The notes: generated by a model from the letters alone, not told the origin. 64,000 nucleotides of DNA from Microbispora sp. H11081 (GCF_012999535.1 NZ_JABBWV010000011.1:124001-188000), one strand, 5' to 3'. Positions 53,397-62,164 are shown, counted from the first letter of the stretch. Made by a program: numbers and translations.

Positions 53397-53447
53397 CATA
53401 CTCCAAATCGGAGAAGGGAGAGATACTGCCGCTCTGCTTCGCAGCGT

Positions 53448-54437
53448 CTACCTGCGACGGGCGGTGATCAAGCGCTGAAGCAGGATGAAGGCGAACAGCA
53501 GCAGGCCGATGAAGATCTTCGTCCACCACGAGCTCAGCGTGCCCTCGAAGCTGATGATCGTCTGGATCAGTCCGAGCACGAGCACCCCGAGCACGGTGCC
53601 GAGCAGATAGCCGCTGCCTCCGGTGAGCAGCGTGCCGCCGATGACGACCGCGGCGATCGCGTCCAGCTCCATGCCGACCGCGTGCAGGCCGTAGCCCGAC
53701 AGCATGTAGAAGGACAGCAGCACGCCGCCGAGCGCCGAGCAGAAGCCGCTGATCGTGTAGACGGCGATCTTCGTACGGGCCACCGGCAGGCCCATCAGCA
53801 GGGCCGACTGCTCGCTGCCTCCCGTGGCGTACACGTTGCGGCCGAGGCGCGTGTAGTGCAGCACGTACGCCGCGGCCAGCACGACCAGCACCGCGATCAC
53901 CACGCTCGGCGAGATCCACATGTCGCCGACGAGGTCGATCCTCGTCTGCGCGAACGACGTGAACGTCCCGTTCTCGATGGGGATCGAGTCGGTGCCGATG
54001 GTGTAGCACAGGCCGCGGGCGAGGAACATGCCCGCCAGCGTCACGATGAACGGCTGGATCTCGAAGTAGTGGATGATCGCGCCCATGCCTAGGCCCAGCA
54101 CGGCGCCGATCAGCAGCACGAGGCCGATGACCCCGAACGCCGGCCAGCCGTCCTTCAGCAGGCTCGCGGCGATCATCGTGGAGAGCGCGACGACGGACCC
54201 GACCGACAGGTCGATGCCGCCGGTGAGGATGACGAACGTCATCCCGACCGCGACCACCAGCAGGAAGGCGTTGTCGACGAAGACGTTGAGCACGATCTGC
54301 CCGGTGGCGAAGCCCTCGTAGCGGATGCCGCCCGCGACGAACATCGCCACGAACAGGCCCGCGGTCACCAGGACCGGGATGTACTTCTGCGGGAGCTGGA
54401 CGCGGCCGGACCGCAGGCCGCCGGCGATGCTCGTCAT
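53448..54437 (-). CDS. yjfF: Sugar ABC transporter permease, YjfF-like
   Basis: 329 residues, about nine helices; RbsC-type permease (BPD_transp_2) with [20 protein letters not shown] and TGGSEQSALLMGLPV loop to the ATPase. In E. coli YjfF pairs with YtfT in the galactofuranose transporter. Here the arabinose genes follow after 52 bp, so L-arabinose (a furanose form) is the likely substrate. ATG 54437 overlaps the ytfT stop. Confidence 0.87.
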   Translation of the reverse strand: MTSIAGGLRSGRVQLPQKYIPVLVTAGLFVAMFVAGGIRYEGFATGQIVLNVFVDNAFLLVVAVGMTFVILTGGIDLSVGSVVALSTMIAASLLKDGWPAFGVIGLVLLIGAVLGLGMGAIIHYFEIQPFIVTLAGMFLARGLCYTIGTDSIPIENGTFTSFAQTRIDLVGDMWISPSVVIAVLVVLAAAYVLHYTRLGRNVYATGGSEQSALLMGLPVARTKIAVYTISGFCSALGGVLLSFYMLSGYGLHAVGMELDAIAAVVIGGTLLTGGSGYLLGTVLGVLVLGLIQTIISFEGTLSSWWTKIFIGLLLFAFILLQRLITARRR

Positions 54438-55480
54438 GCCGACACCCTCACCTTCTCTTCGGTCGCCGGGCTCGGCGCCACCGGGCGCCTGCGGCGGCGG
54501 AACGCCTTCTCGCGGAAGGCGGGGGACTGCAGCAGGCAGACGATCGTCACCACGAGCGCCTTGAACAGCAGCGTGGTCTCCGGCGGGACGCCGATCGAGT
54601 AGATGGTGGTGGTCAGCGTCTGGATGATGAGCGCGCCGAGCACCGTGCCGCCGAGCGAGAAACGGCCTCCCGCCAGGGAGGTGCCGCCGATCACGACGGC
54701 GAGGATGGCGTCCAGCTCGATCCACAGGCCGGCGTTGTTGCCGTCCGCGCTGGAGACGTTCGAGCTGATCATCAGCCCGGCGATGCCCGCGCACAGCGCG
54801 CAGAACGCGTACACCATCATCAGCACGCCGCGGGCGCTGATGCCCGACAGGCGGCTCGCCTCGGCGTTGCCGCCGACCGACTCGATGAGCAGGCCGAGCG
54901 CCAGGCGCCGGGTGAGGAAGGCGGTGAGCGCGAGCACGACCGCCACGATGATGATCCCGAACGGCAGCGTCAGCCAGTAGCCGCCGCCGATCAGCTTGTA
55001 CGGCGAGCTGTTGACCGTGGTGATCTGCCCGTCGGTGATGAGCTGCGCGAGGCCGCGCCCCGCGACCATCAAGATCAGTGTCGCGATGATGGGCTGGATG
55101 CCGATGCCCGCGACGAGGAAGCCGTTCCACGCGCCGAGGATCACCGACAGCACCAGCGCGATCCCGACGGCCCCGAGGACCCCGCCCACCGAGTTCTGGT
55201 CGGACAGGTCGCTGATCTGCAGGCAGGCCAGGGCGCCGGCGACCGCCACGACCGACCCCACCGACAGGTCGATGCCGCCGGTGGCGATGACGAGTGTCAT
55301 GCCGAGCGACACGAGGATCAGCGGCGCTCCGAACCGGAAGATGTCGATGAGGCTGCCGTAGAGGTGGCCGTCCTTCATCTGGATGCGGAAGAAGTTGTCG
55401 GTGAAGAACAGGTTCAGCAGCAGCAGCCCGGCCAGGATGACCAGTGGCCAGAACAGGCGATGCCTGATGAACCGCGTCAT
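54434..55480 (-). CDS. ytfT: Sugar ABC transporter permease, YtfT-like
   Basis: 348 residues of the same permease family: [26 protein letters not shown] (in part) and VGGNAEASRLSGIS cytoplasmic loop. It overlaps the ATPase gene by 4 bp upstream and yjfF by 4 bp downstream. The two permeases probably form a heterodimer. Confidence 0.87.
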   Translation of the reverse strand: MTRFIRHRLFWPLVILAGLLLLNLFFTDNFFRIQMKDGHLYGSLIDIFRFGAPLILVSLGMTLVIATGGIDLSVGSVVAVAGALACLQISDLSDQNSVGGVLGAVGIALVLSVILGAWNGFLVAGIGIQPIIATLILMVAGRGLAQLITDGQITTVNSSPYKLIGGGYWLTLPFGIIIVAVVLALTAFLTRRLALGLLIESVGGNAEASRLSGISARGVLMMVYAFCALCAGIAGLMISSNVSSADGNNAGLWIELDAILAVVIGGTSLAGGRFSLGGTVLGALIIQTLTTTIYSIGVPPETTLLFKALVVTIVCLLQSPAFREKAFRRRRRPVAPSPATEEKVRVSA

Positions 55481-56988
55481 GATCTGGCTCCGCTCGCGAT
55501 CGTCTCCGTCAGGGTGTCGGTGGTCAGGCGCTCGTCGTTGTCGAGCTGGGCGACCATCTTGCGGTCCCGCAGCACGCCGACCTTGTGGCTGAGCCGCAGC
55601 ACCTCCTCCAGTTCCGCGGAGATGAACAGCACGGCCATTCCGCCGTCGGAGAGCTGCGCGACCAGGCGCTGGATCTCCGCCTTGGCGCCGACGTCGATGC
55701 CGCGGGTGGGTTCGTCGAGGATGAGCAGGCGGGGCTCCAGGATCAGCCAGCGGGCCAGCAGCACCTTCTGCTGGTTGCCACCGCTCAGGTTCTTGACGAG
55801 CTGCTCGGGGTCCGCCGGGCGGATGTTCAGCGCGGCGATGTACTTGTCGACCAGCTCGTCCTGCTTGCGCCGGGGAATCGGCCGGGTCCAGCCGCGCGCG
55901 GCCTGCAGGGCGAGGATCACGTTCTCCCGGACGGTGAGGTCGGGGATAAGACCCTCGGCCCGCCGGTTCTCCGAGCAGAAGGCCAGCTTCCTGGCGACCG
56001 CCGAGCGTGGCGTGCGCAGGCTGACCTGCTCGCCGCCGATCTTCAGTGTGCCGCCGCCCGCGTGGTCCGCTCCGAACAGCAGCCGGGCGACCTCCGTACG
56101 GCCCGAGCCGAGCAGCCCGGCCAGGCCGACGACCTCCCCCTCGTGGATGGTGAGCGTGAACGGCTCGATCGCCCCGCTCCGGCCCAGCTCCACCGCCTCC
56201 ACCAGCGGCGCGGCCTCATTGGCGGGCGGGCGGCCCTCAAGCTTCTCCAGGTCGGCCAGCTCACGGCCGATCATCTTGCCGACCAGCTCGACCTGGCTCA
56301 GCTCGCTGGTGAGGTACTCCCCCACGAGCCTGCCGTTGCGCAGGATCGTCATCCGGTCGGAGATCTCGTAGATCTGGTCGAGGAAGTGGGAGACGAACAG
56401 GATCGCGATGCCCTGCTCCTTCAGCCGGCGCATCACCCGGAAGAGCTGGGCGACCTCACCGGCGTCGAGGCTGGAGGTCGGCTCGTCCAGGATGAGCACC
56501 TTCGCGTCGATGTCCACCGCCCGCGCGATCGCCACCATCTGCTGGATCGCCAGCGAGTACGACGACAGGGGCGCCGACACGTCGAGGTCGAGGTCGAGCC
56601 TGGAGAGGAGCTCCGCCGCCCGGCGGCGCATCTTCTTCCACTGGATCCGGCCGAGACGGCGCGGCTCACGGCCGATGAAGATGTTCTCAGCCACCGACAG
56701 GTTCGTGCAGAGGTTGACCTCTTGGTAGACGGTGCTGATGCCCGCGTGCTGGGCGGCGAGCGGGCTGTGGAAGACGACGCGCCTGCCCTCAAGCTCGATC
56801 TCGCCGGCGTCGATGTCGTACACACCGGTCAGGACCTTGATCAGGGTCGACTTTCCCGCGCCGTTCTCGCCCATCAGCGCGTGGACCTCGCCCGGCAGCA
56901 GCCGGAAGTCGACGCCGTCCAGTGCCTTCACACCGGGGAACTGCTTGCCGATCCCGCTCATCCGCAGGATCGGCGCGGGTGCGGCCAT
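55477..56988 (-). CDS. ytfR: Sugar ABC transporter ATP-binding protein, YtfR-like
   Basis: 503 residues with two cassettes. The first has GENGAGKSTLIKVLTGVYD (Walker A) and [12 protein letters not shown]; the second has [32 protein letters not shown] and [16 protein letters not shown], typical of monosaccharide importers. GAGAGGGG precedes ATG 56988. It is separated from the binding-protein gene by 190 bp that contains a strong hairpin. Confidence 0.92.
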   Translation of the reverse strand: MAAPAPILRMSGIGKQFPGVKALDGVDFRLLPGEVHALMGENGAGKSTLIKVLTGVYDIDAGEIELEGRRVVFHSPLAAQHAGISTVYQEVNLCTNLSVAENIFIGREPRRLGRIQWKKMRRRAAELLSRLDLDLDVSAPLSSYSLAIQQMVAIARAVDIDAKVLILDEPTSSLDAGEVAQLFRVMRRLKEQGIAILFVSHFLDQIYEISDRMTILRNGRLVGEYLTSELSQVELVGKMIGRELADLEKLEGRPPANEAAPLVEAVELGRSGAIEPFTLTIHEGEVVGLAGLLGSGRTEVARLLFGADHAGGGTLKIGGEQVSLRTPRSAVARKLAFCSENRRAEGLIPDLTVRENVILALQAARGWTRPIPRRKQDELVDKYIAALNIRPADPEQLVKNLSGGNQQKVLLARWLILEPRLLILDEPTRGIDVGAKAEIQRLVAQLSDGGMAVLFISAELEEVLRLSHKVGVLRDRKMVAQLDNDERLTTDTLTETIASGARS

Positions 56989-57139
56989 GCGGCGCCCCTC
57001 TCTCCTCTGTGTTTCCCGCTCACCATCGGGGCGCTCACTACCGTCGTCCTCCCTCGTCGCGCTTGGTCGCTTCGCTCCCGCGCGCTCCTCGGTCCAGATC
57101 GACGGCGCGCCCCTCCGGATCGCTCGGTCCTCGTGGGAA

Positions 57140-57169
57140 GGGCCGCCCCCCCCACGCGGGGAGCGGCCC
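57140..57169 (-). terminator. Intercistronic hairpin between ytfQ and ytfR
   Basis: GGGCCGC (57140-57146) pairs with GCGGCCC (57163-57169), and CCCC/GGGG pair inside. It lies 9 nt after the ytfQ stop. Such partial terminators commonly give more binding protein than transporter. Confidence 0.7.
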
Positions 57170-57178
57170 GGAACCCGA

Positions 57179-58174
57179 TCAGTACTTGCGGTTGGGCAGG
57201 GCCTCCTTGGCCTGCTCCTGGGTGAAGGTGGTCTCCTCGGTCACCACCCGCTGGGGCACCTGCTCGCCAGCGATGACCTTCTTGGCGAGGTCCATGAGCT
57301 GGGTGCCGAGCAGCGGGGAGCACTCGACGATGTAGTTGATCTTGCCGTCGGCGAGGGCCTGCATGCCGTCGCGGACCGCGTCAACCGTGATGATCTTGAT
57401 GTCCTTGCCGGGCACCTTGCCCGCGCCCTCGATCGCCTCGATGGCGCCGAGACCCATGTCGTCGTTGTGCGCGTACAGCACGTCGATGTCGGGGTTGGAC
57501 TTGAGGAAGGCCTCCATGACCTCCTTGCCCTTGGCGCGGGTGAAGTCGCCGGTCTGCGAGGCGATGATCTTGAACTTCGGATCGGCGGAGATGATCTCCT
57601 GGAAGCCGGCCTTGCGGTCGTTGGCGGGCGCGGAGCCGGTGGTGCCCTCCAGCTGGACGATGTTCACGTCGTCCTTGCTGTCCTTGTACTCCTCGACCAG
57701 CCACTGACCGGCCTTCTTGCCCTCCTCGACGAAGTCCGAGCCGAGGAAGGTCTTGTACAGGCTGGTGTCCTTGGAATCCACGGCCCGGTCGGTCAGGATG
57801 ACCGGGATCTTGGCGTTCTGCGCCTCCTTGAGGACCGTGTCCCAGCCCGACTCCACCACCGGCGAGAAGGCGATCACGTCGACCTTCTGCTGGATGTAGG
57901 AGCGGATGGCCTTGATCTGGTTCTCCTGCTTCTGCTGCGCGTCGGAGAACTTCAGCTCGATGCCGGCGGTCTTGGCCGACTCCTGGATGTCCTTGGTGTT
58001 GGCGGTACGCCAGCCACTCTCCGCGCCGACCTGGGCGAAGCCCATGACGATCTTGTCGTCGCCGCCACCGGACGAGCCGCCCGCCGACGTCGAACCGTCG
58101 TCGCCGCTGCCGCAACCGGCCATCGTCAGGGCCGTGGCGCCGGCCAGGATCAGCACCGAGATCCTCTTCAACAC
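57179..58174 (-). CDS. ytfQ: Sugar ABC transporter substrate-binding lipoprotein, YtfQ-like
   Basis: 331 residues. A lipoprotein signal (LTMAGC, cysteine at about 20) is followed by a Ser/Gly linker and a type-1 periplasmic binding fold: KIVMGFAQVGAESGWRTANT, ILTDRAVDSKDTSLYKTFLG and VLYAHNDDMGLGAIEAIEG. It resembles E. coli YtfQ (galactofuranose), but the linked araBDA points to L-arabinose. GTG 58174 follows GGAAGG. A regulon operator lies 20 bp upstream. Confidence 0.9.
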   Translation of the reverse strand: MLKRISVLILAGATALTMAGCGSGDDGSTSAGGSSGGGDDKIVMGFAQVGAESGWRTANTKDIQESAKTAGIELKFSDAQQKQENQIKAIRSYIQQKVDVIAFSPVVESGWDTVLKEAQNAKIPVILTDRAVDSKDTSLYKTFLGSDFVEEGKKAGQWLVEEYKDSKDDVNIVQLEGTTGSAPANDRKAGFQEIISADPKFKIIASQTGDFTRAKGKEVMEAFLKSNPDIDVLYAHNDDMGLGAIEAIEGAGKVPGKDIKIITVDAVRDGMQALADGKINYIVECSPLLGTQLMDLAKKVIAGEQVPQRVVTEETTFTQEQAKEALPNRKY

Positions 58175-58193
58175 TATGGGGATCCTTCCTTCC

Positions 58194-58207
58194 TGATAGC
58201 GCTAACA
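58194..58207. promoter_or_regulatory. Arabinose-regulon operator upstream of ytfQ
   Basis: TGATAGCGCTAACA, a nearly perfect 14-bp palindrome, 20 bp before the ytfQ start codon and next to its ribosome site. Confidence 0.8.
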
Positions 58208-58249
58208 CCACGGCGTGGTGCGGCGCTGATTATCGTTGTCTCCGTACGG

Positions 58250-59269
58250 CTATCGCGCGGCCGTGCTTCCCCTGAGCACGAACTGGGGAGGCACGACGAG
58301 ACGCTCGTGAGGGAGCGGCTCGCCCGACTCGATCTGCCTGAGCAGCACGTCGATGCTGCGCCTGCCGACGGCCCCGAAGTCCTGTCTGATCGTGGTGAGG
58401 GGCGGGGAGAAGAACTCCGACTCAGGGATGTCGTCGAAGCCCACGATGCTGATCTGCTCGGGGACTTTCACCCCCTCCTCCGTGAAGGCGCGCAGGAGGC
58501 CGAGCGCCATCTGGTCGTTGGCGACGAACACCGCGGTGACGTCGCCGGCCATCGCGGCGAGCCGCTTGCCGGCCTGGTAACCCGACCTCGGGCTCCAGTC
58601 GCCGGTCAGCGTGGCCGGCACGGGCCGCCCCGCGGCGGTCAGAACCGCGCGCCAGCCCTCGATCCGGCCTTCGGCCTCCAGCCAGTCCGCCGGGCCGCTG
58701 ACATGCCAGACCGTCTCGTGGCCGAGTTCGAGCAGGTGCGAGGTAGCCAGCCTGGCGCCCTCGACCTGATCGACGCTCACCACGGAGACGTCGCCCTGAT
58801 GCCAGCCCTCGACGGCCACGGCGGGCATGCCCGCCGGCAGGTCGTCGAGCGCCCGGGCCGCCGAGCGCTGCGGAGCGACGACCACGATGCCGTCCACCCC
58901 CTGCTCGGCGAGGTAGCCGATCGCGTCGTTCACGCCGGCCCTGTCAATGGTTCGCAGGCTCACGATGCTGACGAAGTAGCCCGCGTCCCTCGCGGCCTGC
59001 TCGATTCCGTAAACCGTGCTCGCGGGGCCGTACAGCGTCGTGTCGAAGCTGACCACACCCAGCGTGCGCGAGTGCTTGGTGACCAGGGCCCGGGCGACGA
59101 GGTTGCGGCGGTAACCGAGCTGGTCGATAGCCCGCATGACCCGGGTGCGGGTCTCGGCGCGGACGTTCGGATGGTCATTGAGCACCCGCGAGACCGTCTG
59201 GTGCGACACCCCGGCCAGTCTGGCCACGTCGGCCATGACGGGCGGGCGGCGGTCGACATTGGGTCCCAC
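58250..59269 (-). CDS. LacI family transcriptional regulator of the arabinose genes (AraR-like)
   Basis: 339 residues. The N-terminal HTH reads VMADVARLAGVSHQTVSRVL; the hinge (NLVARALVTKHSRTLGVVSF) and ligand domain (VVVAPQRSAARAL, FDDIPESEFFSPPLTTIRQD) follow. GTG 59269 has GAGAGGAG upstream; a start at 59326 would run through it. The gene is next to, and in the same direction as, ytfQ. Matching palindromes lie 30 and 156 bp upstream of it and before ytfQ and araB, so it probably represses itself and the arabinose genes. The inducer is inferred to be L-arabinose or a product. Confidence 0.9.
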   Translation of the reverse strand: MGPNVDRRPPVMADVARLAGVSHQTVSRVLNDHPNVRAETRTRVMRAIDQLGYRRNLVARALVTKHSRTLGVVSFDTTLYGPASTVYGIEQAARDAGYFVSIVSLRTIDRAGVNDAIGYLAEQGVDGIVVVAPQRSAARALDDLPAGMPAVAVEGWHQGDVSVVSVDQVEGARLATSHLLELGHETVWHVSGPADWLEAEGRIEGWRAVLTAAGRPVPATLTGDWSPRSGYQAGKRLAAMAGDVTAVFVANDQMALGLLRAFTEEGVKVPEQISIVGFDDIPESEFFSPPLTTIRQDFGAVGRRSIDVLLRQIESGEPLPHERLVVPPQFVLRGSTAAR

Positions 59270-59298
59270 TGGCGCTCCTCTCAAGTACTTGGGAAGAC

Positions 59299-59312
59299 TG
59301 TGAGCGTTAACA
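59299..59312. promoter_or_regulatory. Operator upstream of the LacI-type gene (proximal)
   Basis: TGTGAGCGTTAACA matches the regulon palindrome with one base off the consensus. It lies 30 bp before the GTG start. Confidence 0.75.
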
Positions 59313-59424
59313 CGACCTCTCGTCAAGAAGGCGGCCGGTCACGGTCCGATCACACCGAAACATCCCGTTAACGTGGCATTGGCGGACACGCCATAGGGGC
59401 CTTAACTGGTGACCGAATCCAGTC

Positions 59425-59438
59425 TGTTAACGCTCACT
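59425..59438. promoter_or_regulatory. Operator upstream of the LacI-type gene (distal)
   Basis: TGTTAACGCTCACT is the reverse-oriented form of the same palindrome, 126 bp from the proximal copy (about 12 helical turns), so looping is possible. A weaker GTTAACG site lies midway near 59366. Confidence 0.7.
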
Positions 59439-59882
59439 CTTCGAGTGCGACAGGGTGTCAGGGACGCCAGGATCCGAGGGACCTTCCCCGACCAGCGTGT
59501 TCACGCCGCCGACGCCGAACAGTGGTCCGGCACGGACGCCCGGCAAACCCCTCGGCCGCCCGTCCCCTTACCGAGGCGACGTCCACCAGACGGACATGGC
59601 TGTCAAAGAGGGCATCCCCCTCACGGCCTCCCCCGCCGGGCTTCAAGCCCGTCACGCTCAGCACCCCGGTAGCGCTCGACCGCCCAGATCGCTGCTCCAG
59701 ATCCAGTAGCTCACCCCTCCACGGGCGAGTCGGCCACGGCGGCGTGCCCGGTAGTCCCGCGTGCGGTAACCGCGACCCCTACCGGGATCACCTGCGGCGC
59801 CGCCGCGCCTCTCGGCCACCATCGAAAGAGAGACGGAGCCGCCACAGATCGGCGGCTACCGCTGACCTGGTCATCGTGGGCG
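59439..59882. other. Gene-free stretch of 444 bp
   Basis: No frame here shows convincing codon use or a ribosome site. It holds a palindrome (CGGGCTT-C-AAGCCCG, 59637-59651) and, at its right end, a hairpin listed as the DUF222/HNH terminator. Short open frames on both strands look random. Confidence 0.6.
59837..59857 (-). terminator. Possible terminator of the DUF222/HNH gene
   Basis: AGCCGCC (59837-59843) and GGCGGCT (59851-59857) form a 7-bp stem with a 7-nt loop, 26 nt after the stop (minus strand). No T-run. Confidence 0.45.
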
Positions 59883-62129
59883 TCATTCCCGCGCCCGTCT
59901 GGTGCGGCCGTGGTAGGTGAAGGCCCAGCGGTCTTTGCCGGTTCGGCGTCTGGTGTAGCGGTGGGGGTGCTGGTAGCGGTCGCGGTTGTGGAACTGGCAG
60001 GCCGGGCCGAGGAGTTTCAGGTCGGTGAGGCCGCCGGTGCTCCAGTTGTCGGCGTGGTCGATCTGGCACATGGTTGCGGGCAGGGGGCAGCCGTCGATCC
60101 AGCAGGTGGCGTAGCGGGCGAAGATCGCTCGCCGCTGGGCGGGAGTGGCCAGGCGGACTTTGCGGCCCATGTCGAGGACCTGGCCGTCAGCGTCCATGAC
60201 GATCCGCATGAGGGTGGAGGTGCGGGCCAGCCGGTGCACGCTGGTGACGGGCAGGACCTGTCCGGTCGCCAGCAACAACCCCGGCACCATCCCCAACCCA
60301 ACACCCAACCCCGCCCTTGGCGCTGCTCCTCGTGGCGCTCCCGGTGTCGATTCGCCGCACGCCTCACGGCTGCCCTGCTCATCGCTGCTGGGCCCATGCG
60401 GGACCTCCCCCGCAGGCCGGGGCCCGGCGTGGGTGCGGTGGGCATGGGTATCCCCCGGAGGATCGGGTGAGCGCCACTCACCCCACCGCGACTCCCAGGA
60501 TGGCCCCTCCTGCGGTTCCTCCTGGTTCGGCCGACCCGGCTGCGGCGAGCGCGGCGAGTCCTGCTGTGGCTTGCTCCGCTCCTGGTCGCTGTGCCGCTGG
60601 TCGCTCTGCTGTGGTTCCTGCCGCGACTCGCTCCGCTGCCCGGTCCTCGCCTGCGCGCGGCCGGTCACGTCAGCACCGGGCTCCTCATCGCGGGGGCCGG
60701 CCGAGCCGCCAGTCGCAGTGCCACCCGCTCCGCCGACCGTGCTGGCACCTGTGTCGACGTCGGTCGTGCCGTACTCACCGGGAGCGCTGGTGTCCTCGCT
60801 ACCTTCGCTGACCGGTGCGACCACGGCCTCCCCTGCCTGCCACGCCTCGCGGACAATCCCGGCCTCCCAAGAGTCCTCGGCGTCGTCGCCGCCGTCGCTG
60901 TCCTGGTCGTCCAGAGTGTCTTCGAGGGTCCCGTCCTGCTCGGGGCCTTCGGCCGTCTCCGTCGCCGGGTCGGCCGCAGGGCCGGTGGTGAAGTCGGCGT
61001 CGGTACCCGACGCGGCCTCGGGGTCAGTGGTGGCCTCGGGGTCGGGGCCAGGTTCCGGGTCGGGGTCAGTGGGGAGGGACTCGGCGTTGACCAGCACCAG
61101 AAGCTCGGTGGTGATCTGCTGCTCCAGCAGCGCGATGAACGCGTCCGCCTGACGCTCCGCCAGCGACCGGTCATCGCCCTCCGCCCCCGGCCGGGCGTAG
61201 GCGTCCAGCAGCGCCCGCAACCGGGCCGCCGCCTCACGCGGCAGATAAAACTCCCCCTCCAGCCCACCCCCCTTGCCCAGGCGCACCCGCAACGACCGCC
61301 GCCCGTAATCAGCCCGCTCGCCGCACTCCTCACCGTCGGGGTCCAGCACCGCCCGCAGATACCGCCCCGCCTTGGCCACCTCCGCCGCACCCGCCCGCCC
61401 CGCCAACTCCACCAAGATCGGCTCGGCCAGCCCCGCCTGCTCATCCGACAGCCCGGCAACGGCGGCGCAGATCGCCTCCACCATCCCCGCCGCCAACCCT
61501 CCGGTGGCGAACATCTCCCGCACGGTGGGTAGCCGCGCCAGTTCGATGCCCAGGGTGAGCAGGCGGCCCGCACCCCCGACGGTCATCCCTCCGGCGGTGC
61601 GCAGCCAACTGCGGGTGGAGGCGTGCCCATGCTGTCTGGCCTGCCCCGCCCGATGCACCCGCCCCACCCGCTCAGCCAGCGCGCACGTGATGCGATCGCG
61701 TGCGAACAACAGATCCTCGGCCTCGGCAAGGCAGATCTCGGGCGTATCGGGGACCGGCGCCAACGCCAGCGCCTGCGCCGACTCCCGCAGCGAGGCGACC
61801 AGCACCCACGACGACCGAACCCGCCGATCGCCCCCACCACCGGCGCCCGCCCCTCCCTCGGGACCACCGGCACCGGCATCGGCACCACCGGCGTCCGCAC
61901 CGGCAGGATCAGCGCCGTCCGGTGCCGCCGCTCCAACAGCCTCACTGTCGGGAGACCCGCTGGTGGTGGCCTCGCCGGCCGCGACCTCGGCGTTGTCCAC
62001 AGGCTTGTCGCGGGCGAGCGAACCATCCGTCGACCACAAAGGAGAATCAGCGATCAGCCGATCCCACCAGCCGTCGTCACCGCTATTCGAACGCTGGTGG
62101 CGTTCAGGATCGAGGTCGAACAGATCCAT
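59883..62129 (-). CDS. DUF222/HNH endonuclease domain protein (13E12 type)
   Basis: 748 residues. An acidic, Ala/Gly-rich N-terminal part (about 1-105) leads into the helical DUF222 region (about 110-345, ESAQALALAPVPDTPEICLAEAE in part). A long Glu/Asp/Ser/Gln-rich disordered segment (about 350-640) follows, then the HNH domain (about 690-735: CWIDGCPLPATMCQIDHADN, then GPACQFHNRDRYQHPHRY). The family includes the 13E12 repeat proteins of mycobacteria, often in many copies and linked to mobile DNA. GGAGG stands before ATG 62129. A LexA-like box lies 18 bp upstream. Activity is unknown. Confidence 0.85.
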   Translation of the reverse strand: MDLFDLDPERHQRSNSGDDGWWDRLIADSPLWSTDGSLARDKPVDNAEVAAGEATTSGSPDSEAVGAAAPDGADPAGADAGGADAGAGGPEGGAGAGGGGDRRVRSSWVLVASLRESAQALALAPVPDTPEICLAEAEDLLFARDRITCALAERVGRVHRAGQARQHGHASTRSWLRTAGGMTVGGAGRLLTLGIELARLPTVREMFATGGLAAGMVEAICAAVAGLSDEQAGLAEPILVELAGRAGAAEVAKAGRYLRAVLDPDGEECGERADYGRRSLRVRLGKGGGLEGEFYLPREAAARLRALLDAYARPGAEGDDRSLAERQADAFIALLEQQITTELLVLVNAESLPTDPDPEPGPDPEATTDPEAASGTDADFTTGPAADPATETAEGPEQDGTLEDTLDDQDSDGGDDAEDSWEAGIVREAWQAGEAVVAPVSEGSEDTSAPGEYGTTDVDTGASTVGGAGGTATGGSAGPRDEEPGADVTGRAQARTGQRSESRQEPQQSDQRHSDQERSKPQQDSPRSPQPGRPNQEEPQEGPSWESRWGEWRSPDPPGDTHAHRTHAGPRPAGEVPHGPSSDEQGSREACGESTPGAPRGAAPRAGLGVGLGMVPGLLLATGQVLPVTSVHRLARTSTLMRIVMDADGQVLDMGRKVRLATPAQRRAIFARYATCWIDGCPLPATMCQIDHADNWSTGGLTDLKLLGPACQFHNRDRYQHPHRYTRRRTGKDRWAFTYHGRTRRARE

Positions 62130-62146
62130 CGCACCTCCAGATACAA

Positions 62147-62164
62147 TTCGAACTCCTGTATGAA
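62147..62164. promoter_or_regulatory. LexA-like box upstream of the DUF222/HNH gene
   Basis: TTCGAACTCCTGTATGAA has two mismatches to TTCGAACNNNNGTTCGAA. Its 16-bp core agrees with lexA box 2 (3044-3059) at 14 positions. It is 18-35 bp before the start codon. Confidence 0.55.

Noticed and set aside
51090-55130. Extended minus-strand frames that seem to fuse araD with a preceding sequence, and yjfF with a preceding sequence
   Set aside because: The upstream parts are out-of-frame readings of araB and ytfT; true starts with overlaps (ATGA) lie at 51749 and 54437.
59355-59378. A third operator (CGTTAACG) before the LacI-type gene
   Set aside because: Only about eight of fourteen consensus positions match; it is mentioned as a weak site, not listed as an operator.
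59409-59920. Small plus-strand genes right of the LacI-type gene
   Set aside because: The frames overlap an operator or the DUF222/HNH gene, have no ribosome site and show no actinobacterial codon pattern.
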